From assembly GCA_030512335.1 (NCBI GenBank), contig JAULSU010000007.1, forward strand, positions 248,001 to 312,000: 64,000 nucleotides of DNA. The letters run 5' to 3'. Both the position numbers and the translations under genes were made by a program. The DNA is from Immersiella caudata. Taxonomy: Eukaryota; Ascomycota; Sordariomycetes; Sordariales; Lasiosphaeriaceae. Numbering within the stretch: position 1 is the stretch's first letter; every line of letters starts with the position of its first letter. Below are positions 10,532 to 21,805 of this stretch, in pieces. Under the pieces are notes generated by a model. The model made no database searches, was not told where the DNA came from, and saw only the letters and a program-made list of their open reading frames with translations.

Positions 10532-12235
10532 TTATCCCTCGAGAACTCGCAGCTTTACATACGCTGTGACGGGTTTCCTGAAAACCTCCTCCCATGCCTC
10601 CAATCCAGCCATCTTTTCGGGCAGCGGCAGGAACTCGAAGTTCAGCATCAATGTGGCGACGACTATGCGCATCTCCAAATACGCGAGCCTCTTTCCAAAG
10701 CAGCCACGAAATCCACCCCCAAAGTTCAAGGACGGCAGCGCATATGCGTCATACACTTCTTTGCCTGTTGCGTCCTGTGCCAGCCATCGTCGGGGCTCGA
10801 ACTGCTCCAAGTCCCTCCCGCTCGGGCCTTCAAATCCGCCGCGGGTTCGCTTTGCTTGTGCGGCTCGAGAGGTCTCGCTGCGCAGGCTTTCGTCGACATC
10901 CAACGGCTGTTTGTTGACGCGCAAGTTCATGATGACAGTTGCTCCTTTCGGGATATGATAACCGAGGACTTGTGTGTCGACAAGCGCACGCCGTGAGGTT
11001 ATGGACGCCGTCGCAGAGAACCGGACTGTTTCCTCAATGGTCGCGTCCAGAAGCGGAATGTCCGCCTCCGAGATCTCCGCCGAGGTTGGGAACCCTTTGC
11101 CCCCGAACGCGGCCTTGACAGCGTCTCGGAGCTCTCTTTGCGCACGGGGGTTCAAGGCCATGAACTTGACGAACCACGCCAAGGTGGAAGCCGTTGAATC
11201 GTGACCGGCGAGGAGCATCAACCAGAGCTCGTCGATCATGGTCGGGTCGTTTGTTGGATCCACCGGCCTGCCCTCTTTCTTTGCCTTCATGATCTCGCGC
11301 CGGAGCACAAAGTCCATCGCGCATCTGTCATGCTCGTCTTCATCGCCAGTGGACGTCGACGTCTCGGAAAGACGATAGAAGCGTTCGCATGCCCGCTTCA
11401 TGATCTTTTGCACCTCGTCGTGTCCCACACGCCTGAATTTCCGGAACGACGGCGTCAACGAGAGGAAAAAATAGGTCAGCGCCGGCCAAACAGACCCTAT
11501 GCCCTGGTTTATGATGCCTGATCCCTCCTCCACCGCAAATCTCACAATCTCCACGAGCTTTGCCGTCTCCTCACTTGCCTTCTCTCCTCGCGCCTTGGCG
11601 ATTTCGTGTCGCAGCACCCCGATCCTATCGCCCAGCACCGCCACCCATATCGCATCGAGAGCTGTCGACTGAAAATCCGCCGACACCTCAAAGGGCTCCT
11701 CGGATAGCTCAGCCTTCACCGTCCACAGCTGCACCAGTTCCTCGGCAGCTGTCTGCAGGTTTGGTGCTACCGCCCGCCTGAGGAAGTCCGGATGCATGAC
11801 ATCGCTCCACAGACGCTTCTGCGCCTTCAGCTGCGGCGTTGTCAGCTGCGCAAGTGTCGACTTGGGAAGGACCTTATCGAAGAGCTCCGTCGTCATCGGT
11901 GATCTATCAAACTCTCTGTTGCGCCGCAGCAAGATATCTTCGATCTCGCGAGGATCGTCAAGGATGATTGCGGGGTGGGTGCCGGGTAGCGAAGTCAGGA
12001 GAAGCTGGACGATGGGGGAGCCGAGTTTGCGACACAGACTAAATACGGAGGCGCTCGGTTCGTGTGTGCGTTGGCCTTGGGATTTGACGGCGAAAGCATC
12101 GCCAAAGGGACGGTGGAGGTAGTCGCGGTCGTAAGGGATGCCGTTGAGGAGAGGGGTGGGCAACAGCATGCGGTACAGGTATGCGACTCCCACGACGGCG
12201 ACACCGAGTATCACGATGATGAAAGCGCTCGCCAT
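10532..12235 (-). CDS. Cytochrome P450 monooxygenase (P450-2)
   Basis: Single exon, 567 residues. The N-terminal anchor is ASAFIIVILGVAVVGVAYLY. The I-helix is LAGHDSTASTLAWFVKF, ExxR is EETVR, and the heme loop is FGGGFRGCFG with Cys at about residue 512. It shares with P450-1 the strings SPIVQ, DILLRR followed by EFDRS, an IPY motif after the anchor, and a family-specific insertion rich in Ser/Arg/Ala before the PxRW motif. The two are therefore old paralogues of one CYP family, and they differ in intron content. The same orientation and spacing suggest tandem duplication with the Hce2-like gene now between them. It is an ER-membrane oxidase; the substrate is not predictable. Confidence 0.9.
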   Translation of the reverse strand: MASAFIIVILGVAVVGVAYLYRMLLPTPLLNGIPYDRDYLHRPFGDAFAVKSQGQRTHEPSASVFSLCRKLGSPIVQLLLTSLPGTHPAIILDDPREIEDILLRRNREFDRSPMTTELFDKVLPKSTLAQLTTPQLKAQKRLWSDVMHPDFLRRAVAPNLQTAAEELVQLWTVKAELSEEPFEVSADFQSTALDAIWVAVLGDRIGVLRHEIAKARGEKASEETAKLVEIVRFAVEEGSGIINQGIGSVWPALTYFFLSLTPSFRKFRRVGHDEVQKIMKRACERFYRLSETSTSTGDEDEHDRCAMDFVLRREIMKAKKEGRPVDPTNDPTMIDELWLMLLAGHDSTASTLAWFVKFMALNPRAQRELRDAVKAAFGGKGFPTSAEISEADIPLLDATIEETVRFSATASITSRRALVDTQVLGYHIPKGATVIMNLRVNKQPLDVDESLRSETSRAAQAKRTRGGFEGPSGRDLEQFEPRRWLAQDATGKEVYDAYALPSLNFGGGFRGCFGKRLAYLEMRIVVATLMLNFEFLPLPEKMAGLEAWEEVFRKPVTAYVKLRVLEG

Positions 12236-12627
12236 GGCTGTCCTCGAAACTCATTGACATGACGACCTTCAAGAAATTTTGGAAGGCAAGGGGGATTTTT
12301 GAAGGGTATTACACGTGTTTATTTGAGTGCAGGCATGTCCCTGGTGCTGGCAATTTGCCTCGGCTGGCGTTGCTGACACCCCCTTTAACGAGCTTACGTC
12401 ATGGCCTCGAAACTTGATATGCGACAAGTCTATCCAATCACTGGGTCAGAAGATACAAGGTATTGCGAGCATCTGGCTAGTCCTTGTCCCCTTTGACAGC
12501 TCGCACTTAGCACAGCTCGGAAATGGGCAAATCATAGCGCGCCTCCCTCCCCAGAAGCGACAAGGTTCTCAGCCAGCCAAGCTTTTTTCCTAACTAACGC
12601 GTTAAGCAAACCCGCCTACCAGCGGCA
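12236..12627. other. Intergenic region upstream of P450-2
   Basis: About 390 bp between the P450-2 start and the 3' end of the next minus-strand gene. It should contain the P450-2 promoter. No gene or repeat was seen. Confidence 0.4.
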
Positions 12628-13963
12628 CTACCAATTCTCCAGTATATCAGTCAAGCTGACCACAGTAGCCGTAAATGGCGTAAGCAGGCCCAACCCCATG
12701 TTATCGAACGTCTCCCCACCAAAAAGTAACAAGCTATCCGGGTGCTTGCTCAAAATATGAATCGACCTGCTATAAGTCGCCCCAGCCGGCGTATCATGCA
12801 GCTCCCACTTGCTCACGTCACCACCAGCCCGATTGGTATACACCACATTGTTATCCGCATCCGACACGACAATCGTCCCGTTCGGCCCGCCTACCGAGCT
12901 CCAGACGACATAGGGGCTCGCATTCGGCGCGGTTTTGTTGTTGATAACAATCGGCAGGCCCTCGGAAAGACGAAAGTCGACTGGCGATTTGGCCATGACG
13001 TAGTACACCGGGTAGTTCACACCGTATGAACTAGAATTCCCAATCGGACGCTCGTACACCAGAATCCACTGGTCGATCGGGGGGATGTACGCCACGACTG
13101 TCATTCCCGGACGCGCCGTGTAGAGGTCATACGCCACATCGTTCACCACCGGTCCCCACGTCCGCAAATCGGTGGAAACCTGATGAGCGAGCTTCTGCCC
13201 ATGCTTCGGGTCACGCTGGTCCGAATAATACGCGACGAGGGAGTGGTTGTACACAAGCAGGTAGGGCTCCCAGATGGGATCCGCGCCGTTGGTGGTGTTG
13301 GGGCGTCCACCCTGCGCGATGCGACTGACGAACTTCCAGGTGCGAGCTTTGTCGGTGCTTGCGTACAGGTCGATTCGGGTGCCGTTGTTGCTTGCGCTGT
13401 TGCCTGACGCGAGGATGGTGCCGGCGGGGAAGCCTCCGAGTGGCTCTGTGCTGGTGGGTGTGTCAGCTCATTTGTATGCTCGCCTTCAAGTTTCTTATGC
13501 TTGTGATACGCGATGCGGTGCAACGCGGTGCGATGAAGAATCGCATCGCGTTTTTGCTGGGAGGCACGGATGAGAGGCACTAAAGGAAGGTTTGGGCTTA
13601 CAGCTCGGTCAGCGCGGGGTGTGCGCTCAGTCCCCAGCCGTTGACTTGGTCGTTGACTTGGGATATCCATTTCCAGCTTGCGCCGCCGTCCTTGCTTTCG
13701 AAGATGGGGAGGGCACCCGGCGAGCGGCCACCGCGGTGCCAGCCGGTGGCTAGGATGGTTCCATCCTGCAACTCGACGTGACGAGGGTACGTGAAGGACT
13801 CGTTGCCGATCGGCGTGTAGATGGTGTTGTTGACGAAGAAGCCGTAGGGCTTTGGCTGGTACAGGTATTCGGTTGCGCACTCGCCAGGGCGGGTCGGCGG
13901 CGCGGGGGGACCTTGGGCAAAGATGCCCTGGGCGAGCAGAGCGAAGGAGAGGAGGCGCATCAT
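12628..13963 (-). CDS. Secreted beta-propeller glycosidase, GH93 exo-arabinanase-like (sialidase superfamily)
   Basis: Two exons, 13602-13963 and 12628-13450, joined in phase 2 (GTAAGC donor, CTGAC branch, CAG acceptor), giving 394 residues. The N-terminus is a signal peptide (MMRLLSFALLAQGIFA). The propeller core shows Asp-box-like turns, ESKDGGASWKW and STDKARTWKF, and the strings YPRHVELQDGTILATG and ADPIWEPYLL that I associate with fungal GH93 exo-1,5-alpha-L-arabinanases. Length fits a single six-bladed propeller. The expected role is extracellular release of arabinobiose from arabinan side chains of pectin. Other sialidase-fold glycosidases remain possible. The Zn2Cys6 gene lies upstream on the same strand. 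Confidence 0.75.
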
Positions 13964-14660
13964 TGCGGTTCAGCGGTGAGCACTCCAAAGCAAACAACAA
14001 GTACTCCACCGCCCGCCAAACTTGCGTCCAGCTCAACAGACTTATATCTACATCCCTGAATTCAAGCCCAACGAGGAGTTCCTCCAGCTATGCCCCGGGT
14101 AAACACGAAATCACGTCTACAATCGCAATCATATCGCCTTTGGAAGATGTTCGGGTAGCGGCGTTGAGGACTTTGCAACTTTACCAACCCATTGGCAATA
14201 TACACAGATCTGTGTTTGCAAGCGCGCGAATCGGATGGGTACGTCTCCACAAAGTGATTGGTGCGAACATCTGCCTCCAGGAACGACCCGAGTTCCGATG
14301 GTCCCGGCTGAAGGCAGAGTGGTGCTTGATCCCGCGGGTACCTGGAACCGGGAAATGGATAAAATATCCGAGTGTAACCGTTTGGCGGGCCCCGTGGGGA
14401 GCCGAGACGACGCAAGGGATGCGAAAACGGAGGAAATATTCTTCCTCCTCATTAACAAAGAATAATCTTTACATATGCTTTATACCAACTAAAACACCTC
14501 TACAACGAAACCTCACACAACTACACAGTTGACACCGTAATTGCAACAGACTTGATAAAAATGTCGACTTGAAAGCCTCCACAAGCATTTCTATTTGCAC
14601 AAACTCCTATCCACAGCTACGCACAACCAAGTCAGTCTTCCACAACCTCACCAACCAACA
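13964..14660. other. Intergenic region
   Basis: About 700 bp between the GH93-like gene start and the 3' end of the Zn2Cys6 gene. The part next to 14600 is A/C-rich, like a 3' flank. No gene is supported. Confidence 0.4.
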
Positions 14661-16404
14661 TCATTCTTCGCGCCGGATTCCCCCCTCCGAACTCTCCCCT
14701 AATCCTCCCTCCTCCATAAAAATCACCTCCTCAAACCACCTCTCCCTCCCACAAAACGAATACCTCAAATCCAACCTCTTCCTCTCCCCGTCTTCACCAG
14801 GATGATGCACCCAAGTCATCATCTCAACCCTCCTCCACATTTGAATCTCCATCTCCATATCCTCCTGCGCCCCTCTCCCCTCCTCAATCTCTATCACTCG
14901 TTCAACCACCCTCGCTGCAATCTCCCCATCCCAGACTGCCTCTCGCACAGGGACGCCCCTCCGTAGCAGACCCAGCGCCTCGCGTCGTAGACCGGGGTGG
15001 CGGCATTTCGCAGCGATGATGTACAGCACAGGTATGGTTCCAACGGAGGGTGTCAAAATAGGCGCCGTTTGGTTGCCGGAGGTGGTGACTTCCTTCGCTA
15101 GGGAGAGACAGTGCTTGAATTGAGGGGTGTAGAGGTCGTAGGACATCTCGCCTTCTGGGGAGTAGTGAGTGTTGAGGAGGATGTGGGACAATGTGTGGTG
15201 GAGGCGGAGTAGGGGGATGAAGGTAGGGGAGGGTGGGGATTTTTTTTGGAGAAGGAGGGTGTTTTCGAAGAGGGTGGACCAGGTTTGGAGGTGTCGGCTG
15301 AGGGTTTGCAGCTGTGATGCAGGAGGTGGCGATGGTGGTGGTGGTGAGGGGGTGAGGTCTTCTTCTGAAGGGAGACAGATGGTTATTTGTCGCTGCTGCT
15401 CCAGGTTGCGTAAACACATTATCTTGGAGACGAGCGGTTGGAGAGCGTCTGCGGCCTCGTCTAGCGATGTGAAAGCGCCGTTGTGGGTAGGAAGCCAAGA
15501 TAGATCAGATCCGCGAGGACGAAGGGAAGGTGGCGCATCCAAGTCCTCTGCTGGAAGAAATTCCAGCGGTTTCCAGTCAACTAGAAATGTGACGGCCTGC
15601 AAGTCGAGACGCCGCATCTCTCGTTTCAGCTGGGATATGAGCACCTGAATCGCTGGTGACGTGTTGGCTCTGCCCATTGAAGCAGAGGTGATGCTCTGGG
15701 CGAGATGCACGCCGCCATGGAGATGCTTAATCGCTTGTACGTAGTTGCGCGCCAGATGGTCAAAGCAAATAAACAAATAACAGGTAAGGAGAGTGATGGC
15801 TGTTGCTTCGGGGCTGTTACTTTCCGGCTGTTGCAGGAGGAGCTGGATGGCCCGGTTGTAGTGGAACAAGGGACTATGCTCCAAGCTGGGAGAGACGGCC
15901 TGGTGTCGGTAGCTTCGGTGCATCAGGGCCAAAGCCAAGGCAGCGTGCCGAACCGGCGGTGCTGTCTGAGAAAAGAGCATGATGGTGTTTCTCCATGGTT
16001 CGGAGGGGTAGTATTCGTCAACGTGGAGGACGGAAACGTGCTCGAAGAAGTGCATCGTCTCATCCTGGGCCGGCCCAGCTGTTGGTAGGGCCAATAGGGG
16101 CCCGAGACTCGGCGGCATATGTCGGTGCATATTCTGAATGATTGTCCCGCCTGTTCCATCGAGATTCAAGTCGACAGCGAAGAAAGAGGATGGGCTATAG
16201 CCATCGCAAATGCGGCCTGTTGACCGGCATTTGTCACACGAGGGGCGGGATTGATCGCATTTGATGCGTCGAATTCTGGAAAGCAACCATCTCAGCTGCT
16301 AATTCGACTGGGGCAATACAAGGCACTCACTTGCAGGTTTTACAGCCCAATCTTGACTTGGGGGCAAACTTTCGAGGCTTTTTTCTCCATTCGTGATTGG
16401 CCAT
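14661..16404 (-). CDS. Zn2Cys6 binuclear cluster transcription factor
   Basis: Two exons, 16331-16404 and 14661-16275, with a 55-nt intron (GTGAGT...CAG) splitting a Lys codon inside the zinc cluster. The product is 562 residues. The DNA-binding domain is CKTC KIRRIKC DQSRPSC DKC ... C, a CX2CX6CX6CX2CX6C spacing at residues 21-48, preceded by basic KKPRK. The middle region (RHAALALALMHRSY, AITLLTCYLFICFDHL, LHGGVHLAQS) resembles the fungal-specific regulatory domain of the short C6 class. The intron within the cluster is common in this class. It is divergent from the S33 peptidase gene (577 bp between starts), and the GH93-like gene is just downstream on the same strand, so local control of secreted hydrolases is plausible but unproven. 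Confidence 0.88.
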
Positions 16405-16980
16405 CTTGATGCTGCCGCTGCGCGATTTCGAGCCGTTCGTCGCTTGGTGTCAGTTCCTAGACGTCTCAAATTTTGAGGCTCGAAGTTGGTGGGCGGTTCG
16501 ATGAGAAAAGATGTCGGCTGGGAAGGTGCGGTCAGGGGTAATTCCGAGTGAGGTGCGAACCCTGGTGGGGTGAGGGGAATCTATGGGCGTTGATTGGTTG
16601 GTTCGTACAGGTGGGGCGCCAAGAATGCTACTTTGTGGTAGGCAGACCATTGCGCTTGCAGCAAGTCAGCCACGAACAACGTCATCGCAGAAGCTTCCCT
16701 CCTCCATCGAAATTTCCCGTCCTCCCGAAGAATTTCACCGTTCTCCCCTGCGTGGCATTAGGGAGCTTGGTACCTCGCAGACGTTGACTGGTTCGTTCGT
16801 TCAAGCGGAGTTAGCCAGTCAAGCTGAAAGACATGGCACGAAAATGCGCCTCGTCGCGAGCGGAACGTGAGGAGCGCGCGTCTCAGAAAGTCAAATGGAC
16901 ATAAATACCTTCATGTCGTCGCGACCTCCGTCACAGTCACCTTCACAATTGTCGCTTTTGGCAGCCACCTAACAAGAACC
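16405..16980. promoter_or_regulatory. Shared divergent promoter region, Zn2Cys6 factor / S33 peptidase
   Basis: 576 bp separate the two start codons. No clear CGG-CCG inverted pair typical of Zn2Cys6 sites was picked out with confidence. A weak TATA-like cataaatac lies about 85 bp before the peptidase ATG. Confidence 0.35.
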
Positions 16981-18988
16981 ATGAAACGAGTCGTGAAGGC
17001 CGCTCTCCTCTTTGCCGAATACACTTTGGCCTGTAAACCTGAGAGCCCCCGAAGCCCCAGAATGGCCTCCGGTTTTGACGATGTAAGAACACCGCTTCTG
17101 GCCGGGCCGGGCCCATCCCGCCATTGTTCAAAAAGCCTGGAGATTTTTGACTTTGACGCTTCTCCAGATTGCACCCTCACACAACCTGACCTGGGCACCT
17201 TGCTTCGACAGCTTCACATGCGCCAAGCTGGAAGTCCCCTTGGACTATTCCAACACCACGCTTGGCACAACCTTCGTTTCTCTCATCAAACTGGCCGGAA
17301 AAAATGCCACCATCGACTCTCCTAGTATCATCCTCATCCCAGGTCAGTTCCCTCATAAAGACTCTTCAGCACCGGCCTAACCATGAAGCAGGTGGTCCCG
17401 GCGGCTCTGGCGTCGACCTCCTCCTCACCTACCAAGCCACCGTAGGCCAATTTCTCGGCGAACAATATAACTTTGTCTCCTTTGACCCTCGCGGCGTGAA
17501 CAACAGCGGCCTAGCCTCCTTCGACTGCTTCTCCGGAAACAAACAAGCAAGATCAGCATTTAACCAACTCCACCGGACAGGCACCACCAACACTTCCACG
17601 ACCTCTCTCGCGGAGCAGTACTACACCAGCAGCATCTACGGAGAGTGGTGCAACCAAGCCGTCGAAAACGGGAACCCCCACGCGTACTACGTCACCACGG
17701 CATCCGTCGCCCAAGACTTACTCACCTTCATCGAGGCCGAAGCCCAATCAGCCGGCCACACCCCGTCAGAAGCAAAACTGTGGTGCTACGGCATCAGCTA
17801 CGGTACTCTCATAGGAACAACCTTCGCCTCCATGTTCCCCAACCGAGTGGGAAGAATGGTTCTCGACGGCGTGATAAACGCTGAGCAGTACTACACCAAC
17901 GACTGGAGGGACAACCTCGAGCAGGCGGACGAAGCGATGGGTATGTTTTCGACGCTTTGCCATTCTGCTGGTCCTGAGAGGTGTTCTTTCTGGGGGGCTA
18001 CGCCGGGGGATATCACTGCGAGGTTGGGTGCCATCGTCGGTGGGATTCAGGGGCATCCTGTTCCAGTTAGTGCGGTGCAAGGAGGAGGGTTGCCGACGCT
18101 GGTCACGGCTGCGGATCTGAAAGCGTTTTTTCTCAACGCGGTCTCGATTCCTACTGTTCTGTTCCCCGTCATGGCCGATGTTCTGCGACAGGTTGAAGTT
18201 GGCGACGTGTCCGCGCTAGTGGGCATGTTTGACGGGTGGGATGTTGTTTCTGATGCTGGTCTCCGCGTTCAGTGTGCGGATGCGTTTGGGAGGAACAAGC
18301 TTACTACGCTGGATAAGTTCAGGAGTTTTGTGGAGTACACTGCCTCCAAAAGCAAGTATATCGGGGATGTTTACCCGATGTATGTGGAGCAGATATTGTG
18401 TCGATCGGTTGAGCCACGGTTACCGGGGAGTCATGGGATTGAAGGTGTGAATTTCCCTTGCCCCATTTCTTTTCATTGGCAGCACTGACCACAGGGGTTC
18501 TTCTTGTTCTGCAGATGCCATCGGTGGCTCACAACCGCTGGAACCCACGGACTTCCCGATTCTGTTCACGAGCAACACCATCGATCCCATCACACCCCTA
18601 ATATCGTAGGTCCAAAACCTCCGTCTTCCACCTCCACTTTCCCTTCTAGACTTCCTCTGCTCTAACTCATTCTCTCCCAGGGCTCGTACGATGTCCACTC
18701 GCTTCCCCGGCTCCATAATCTTGCAACAGGAAGCCATCGGTGTAAGTACATCCGCTCCTTGCTTCATCCCCGCCCAAGATCAAACAAATCCGTGTCAAAT
18801 ACCTTACGAGACTTACTTGCTACGGTTGCTGATACTTCTCACGAACACAGCACACAGTTGTCAACCAGGGGGGATCAGTCTGTTATTTCGGATATATCCA
18901 GGCGTACTTCCAGGGTGTGGTTCCGGAGAAGGATATCATCTGTCCGCAGCAGCATGTGCCGTTCATCGACAGCCCGGGCTTGGCCTGA
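16981..18988 (+). CDS. Secreted alpha/beta-hydrolase, peptidase S33 with TAP-like C-terminus
   Basis: Six exons: 16981-17082, 17168-17342, 17392-18444, 18515-18605, 18681-18741, 18851-18988, giving 539 residues. Every junction keeps the family reading frame. The fold motifs are all present: GGPGGSGVD (oxyanion region), nucleophile elbow CYGISYGT with Ser at about 228, acid TSNTIDPITP with Asp about 467, and base GHTVV with His about 495. The C-terminal part matches the TAP-like domain of tripeptidyl aminopeptidase-like S33 enzymes. The N-terminus is hydrophobic enough to be a signal peptide, though less typical. Such enzymes release short peptides from N-termini outside the cell. It is divergent from the Zn2Cys6 factor. 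Confidence 0.85.
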
Positions 18989-19213
18989 GGATGCGCTGGA
19001 TGTCTGGAATGCAAGTCATCACGGAGAATGGGAGTCGTGGAACCATGTAGGTAGCCGACATCGAGTCACTTCTCGTCTACAAGAAATGCTTCTCGGGCGG
19101 ATTATCACGTGCGTTATCCGATTGTTGTCACTCTCAACTCAATGCATCTCATCCCACCTCATCTCATCCCTCATCCCCTCTTCAGAGCCAAACAGCCAAG
19201 ACCAAACACAACC

Positions 19214-19575
19214 ATGATGCTCCCCAACCTCCCCCTCTCCCTCGCCCTCTCCCTCACCTTCACCCTCTCCAACGCCGTCATGGTCGACCTCTTCAGCGAC
19301 ACCAACTTCAACGTCGCCGTCGGCAGCCGCAACGTCTGGTGTAACTTGCATGCTCCCACGGGCGGATTCCAATCCTTCCGCATCACCTTCCCTGGTGCAA
19401 TCGGCCAGTCGCTTCGCGCCCACAGTCGCAAAGCCTGTGCGCTTGCCGCATACTGCGTGCGCGGAAGCTTCGTATCGCGGCGGTGCTTGTGTGCGCGCTA
19501 CGAATTCGAAGGGGGGGGGGGGGGGGGAGGGTGAGCAATGCGTTGAGTTCGTTCTTTACGAACGGAGAGTGTTGA
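19214..19575 (+). pseudogene. Small secreted protein, frameshifted copy of the gene at 55897-56283
   Basis: ATG 19214 opens a signal peptide (LSLALSLTFTLSNA) followed by VDLFSDTNFNVAVGSRN, then GFQSFRITFPGA. These align with IDFFQDSN, GNRNLW and AFESVRITYPGG of the intact protein at 55.9 kb. The similarity then moves to a second frame around 19470-19510 (GGACVRATN) and, after a 17-G run at 19511-19527, to a third frame ending SNALSSFF...GEC and a stop at 19573-19575. So at least two single-base frame changes are needed, one of them at the homopolymer. This is either a pseudogene or partly a sequencing error in the G run. No known family was recognised for the pair. Confidence 0.65.
19511..19527 (+). 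repeat. 17-nt G homopolymer inside a coding frame
   Basis: An unbroken run of G interrupts the small secreted protein gene exactly where its reading frame changes relative to the paralogue at 55.9 kb. The run length is prone to slippage and to sequencing error. Confidence 0.8.
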
Positions 19576-20178
19576 TTTGAGTGTGGGCTTCAAAGATTTT
19601 TGTGTTGGTGGGCTGGAGGTGGTCGGGAATGTGCTGTTTTGTCAGCAGCGGTGTGTGAGAAAAGTTCCTAGGCTTTGAACGAATCTGGAGAAATGAAAGC
19701 ATTGTTTGCATTGTGCTGTGTGATTGGCCAGAACCGTGCTCATGACTCGGATCGAACAGAACAGGAAACTGCTGACCGGTGGGAGACAGACAAACACCTA
19801 AAGGCAGCCACCCCCTTCTCGGGGTGGAGGTGGATCTCCGACACCAGCCGGGCTGTCCGGTTGACATTCCCCGACCTAGGGCTTCGGCCCGGGAGTCCCA
19901 GTACTCTGGGTCGCATTATTGCTAACGTCAACCAATCGCCGGCTTGGCGGGTGTGATGAGATACGTTCCCCTAGCTTCGGCTGGCGTCGGTGGCGTCGTG
20001 CGCAACAATCACAAACAGGGGGCCGGCATCGGGGACTCGGGAGCAAAAGAACCGGGAAGTTTGAGAGTCGGGATAAGATTCTTACTTCCCGGATTCTGCA
20101 TCAGTTGACTTGGATTGTGTGTCGACGCTGCTCTCCATCGCTGCCATTCTCTCGTTCACTTCATCTTATGTTTTGATA
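19576..20178. other. Intergenic region
   Basis: About 600 bp before the rhodopsin-domain gene. No gene or repeat was recognised; it should contain that gene's promoter. Confidence 0.4.
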
Positions 20179-21316
20179 ATGGCGGACCAGGGGAAATCAA
20201 CCCCGGACCTCGCAGTAGGTGTCAAAGCGCTGGCTGTCCTGGTCCCTTTATTCGTGGTTGCGATGACGGTATACCTTGTGCGAATCTGGACGAGGTGTCG
20301 ACCAAAGTACCGGCTCAATGCAGCAGACTACACGATTTCCGTCGCCATTGTGAGTCTCCTCCACCATTGACAGAAAAACAACAGCCGTGATAACCAAGCA
20401 CTACACCAGCTAGCCGAGACCATTTGCATCATCTTGACCGCCGTCGCCGCGTCGAGGGGTTACGGACGCCCCCGAGCTTTCCTCTCGGCAGATGAGATCG
20501 ACAACATCGGCCGCACGACCTTCCCCATCTTCATCATCGCGCTTTGGGCATCGGCGTTTGCACGCATCTCGATTTGTTGTTTGCTCTTGAAAATCACTCA
20601 GGAAAGGATGTGGAAGATTGTGCTCTGGATCAACATCGTCTTCCAATGCCTGGCTTTTAGCTCCCTCGACATCTTGCAGCTGCTGCAATGTCGACCGATC
20701 CGGGCTAACTGGTCATTTGTCCCGGACGCGCAGTGTTTGCCTGCGACCGAGACCTGGATCGTCGTTTGTCTGTTTGGCGGTGGGTTTGCGAATCAACCTG
20801 GAATCATGCGGGTAGCTAATGTTGAGTGGCAGGAATCGGGATGCTCGGCGATGTCATCTACGCTGTCCTTCCCATCGTCATCATTTGGCGCATGACGCGG
20901 TCGGTGGTGGAAAAAGTTCTGGTCTCCATCTTGCTGGGGCTCGGTCTAGTTGCAGCTGTCGGGGGCGTGATGAAGTTGGTCATCTTGAAGAATTGGGATC
21001 CCACGTCAGTGAATGCGAACCGGGAGATAATGGATGCCTCCATGTGGTAATTATGACCAACCTCGACCCTCAGGAACTGCGGCCATGGCTGACTTGGAAA
21101 CGCAGGATCCGCATCGAAGAAACCCTTCTCATCATCGGGGCGTGTGCACCGACCCTGAAAGCGCCCGTTGAGAAGCTCATCGAACGCCGTTTCGGCCTCC
21201 CTCAGTTCGACATGAACACGGTGAGCACGCTGCCCGAGTCAACGTTGCGGCCAGGACCTGCGCGGTGGAATGGCGGCTGGCAAGAGTCGACATCGGATGA
21301 ATTGCAGGGAAAATAG
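20179..21316 (+). CDS. Fungal rhodopsin-domain integral membrane protein
   Basis: Four exons: 20179-20349, 20410-20779, 20833-21046, 21106-21316, giving 321 residues; introns are 53-60 nt with CAG acceptors. The sequence is a seven-helix array starting with ALAVLVPLFVVAMTVYLVRIW and followed by ADYTISVAI, ARISICCLLLKIT, FQCLAFSSLDILQLLQCRP (with the conserved QCRP), GDVIYAVLPIVIIW and ETLLIIGACAPTLK. These are marks of the large Pezizomycotina family annotated as rhodopsin domain or integral membrane protein, related to Pth11-type receptors but without the extracellular CFEM domain. Function is unknown for most members; a sensory role is often assumed. The C-terminal tail is short and hydrophilic. 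Confidence 0.85.
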
Positions 21317-21805
21317 CTGGCTGTCGTGCCTGTCTTTTTGCGAGCAATGGGAGGGGTTTAGGCTTGGCACCATTTTCCCTGTTGACGTCACCAAACCTTA
21401 ACTTCAGCTCCTCTGTTTGCCCATTCCAAATGTCTGCAGATTTTTCCCCTTGACATGATCTCAATTACTTGCTATTTCGGTTCGGGCCAGCAGCGAAAGC
21501 ACCCGAGTCCGGCTCTGATTCCGGCCTCCTCCAGCTTTATTGCACTCAAAAATCGGGTAAACGCTAGCCAAGATGCGGACGTCTCCCGACTCTGGCCAAT
21601 CGCAGTCCACCCATTCCCAGATTGACACATCTCGGCTGCAGCATCGGTAACCACTGTATTTGCCGGGACTACCGGTCCCAGGTTCTCACCACATCGCATT
21701 CGGGTCAAATCGACTCCATCATGAACTGCGCAATGCGCTTTCCATCCCTCACTCCTCTTCCTTGGCCGAGTACCATTACAGCACGGGTCAAAGGGCACAG
21801 TCACG
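21317..21805. other. Intergenic region
   Basis: About 490 bp upstream of the beta-lactamase-fold gene. Nothing recognisable beyond expected promoter sequence. Confidence 0.4.

Noticed and set aside
4459..18988. Secondary-metabolite gene cluster
   Set aside because: Two P450s, a reductase-like protein and a regulator are present, but no polyketide, peptide, terpene or other backbone synthase; a cluster cannot be claimed from this window.
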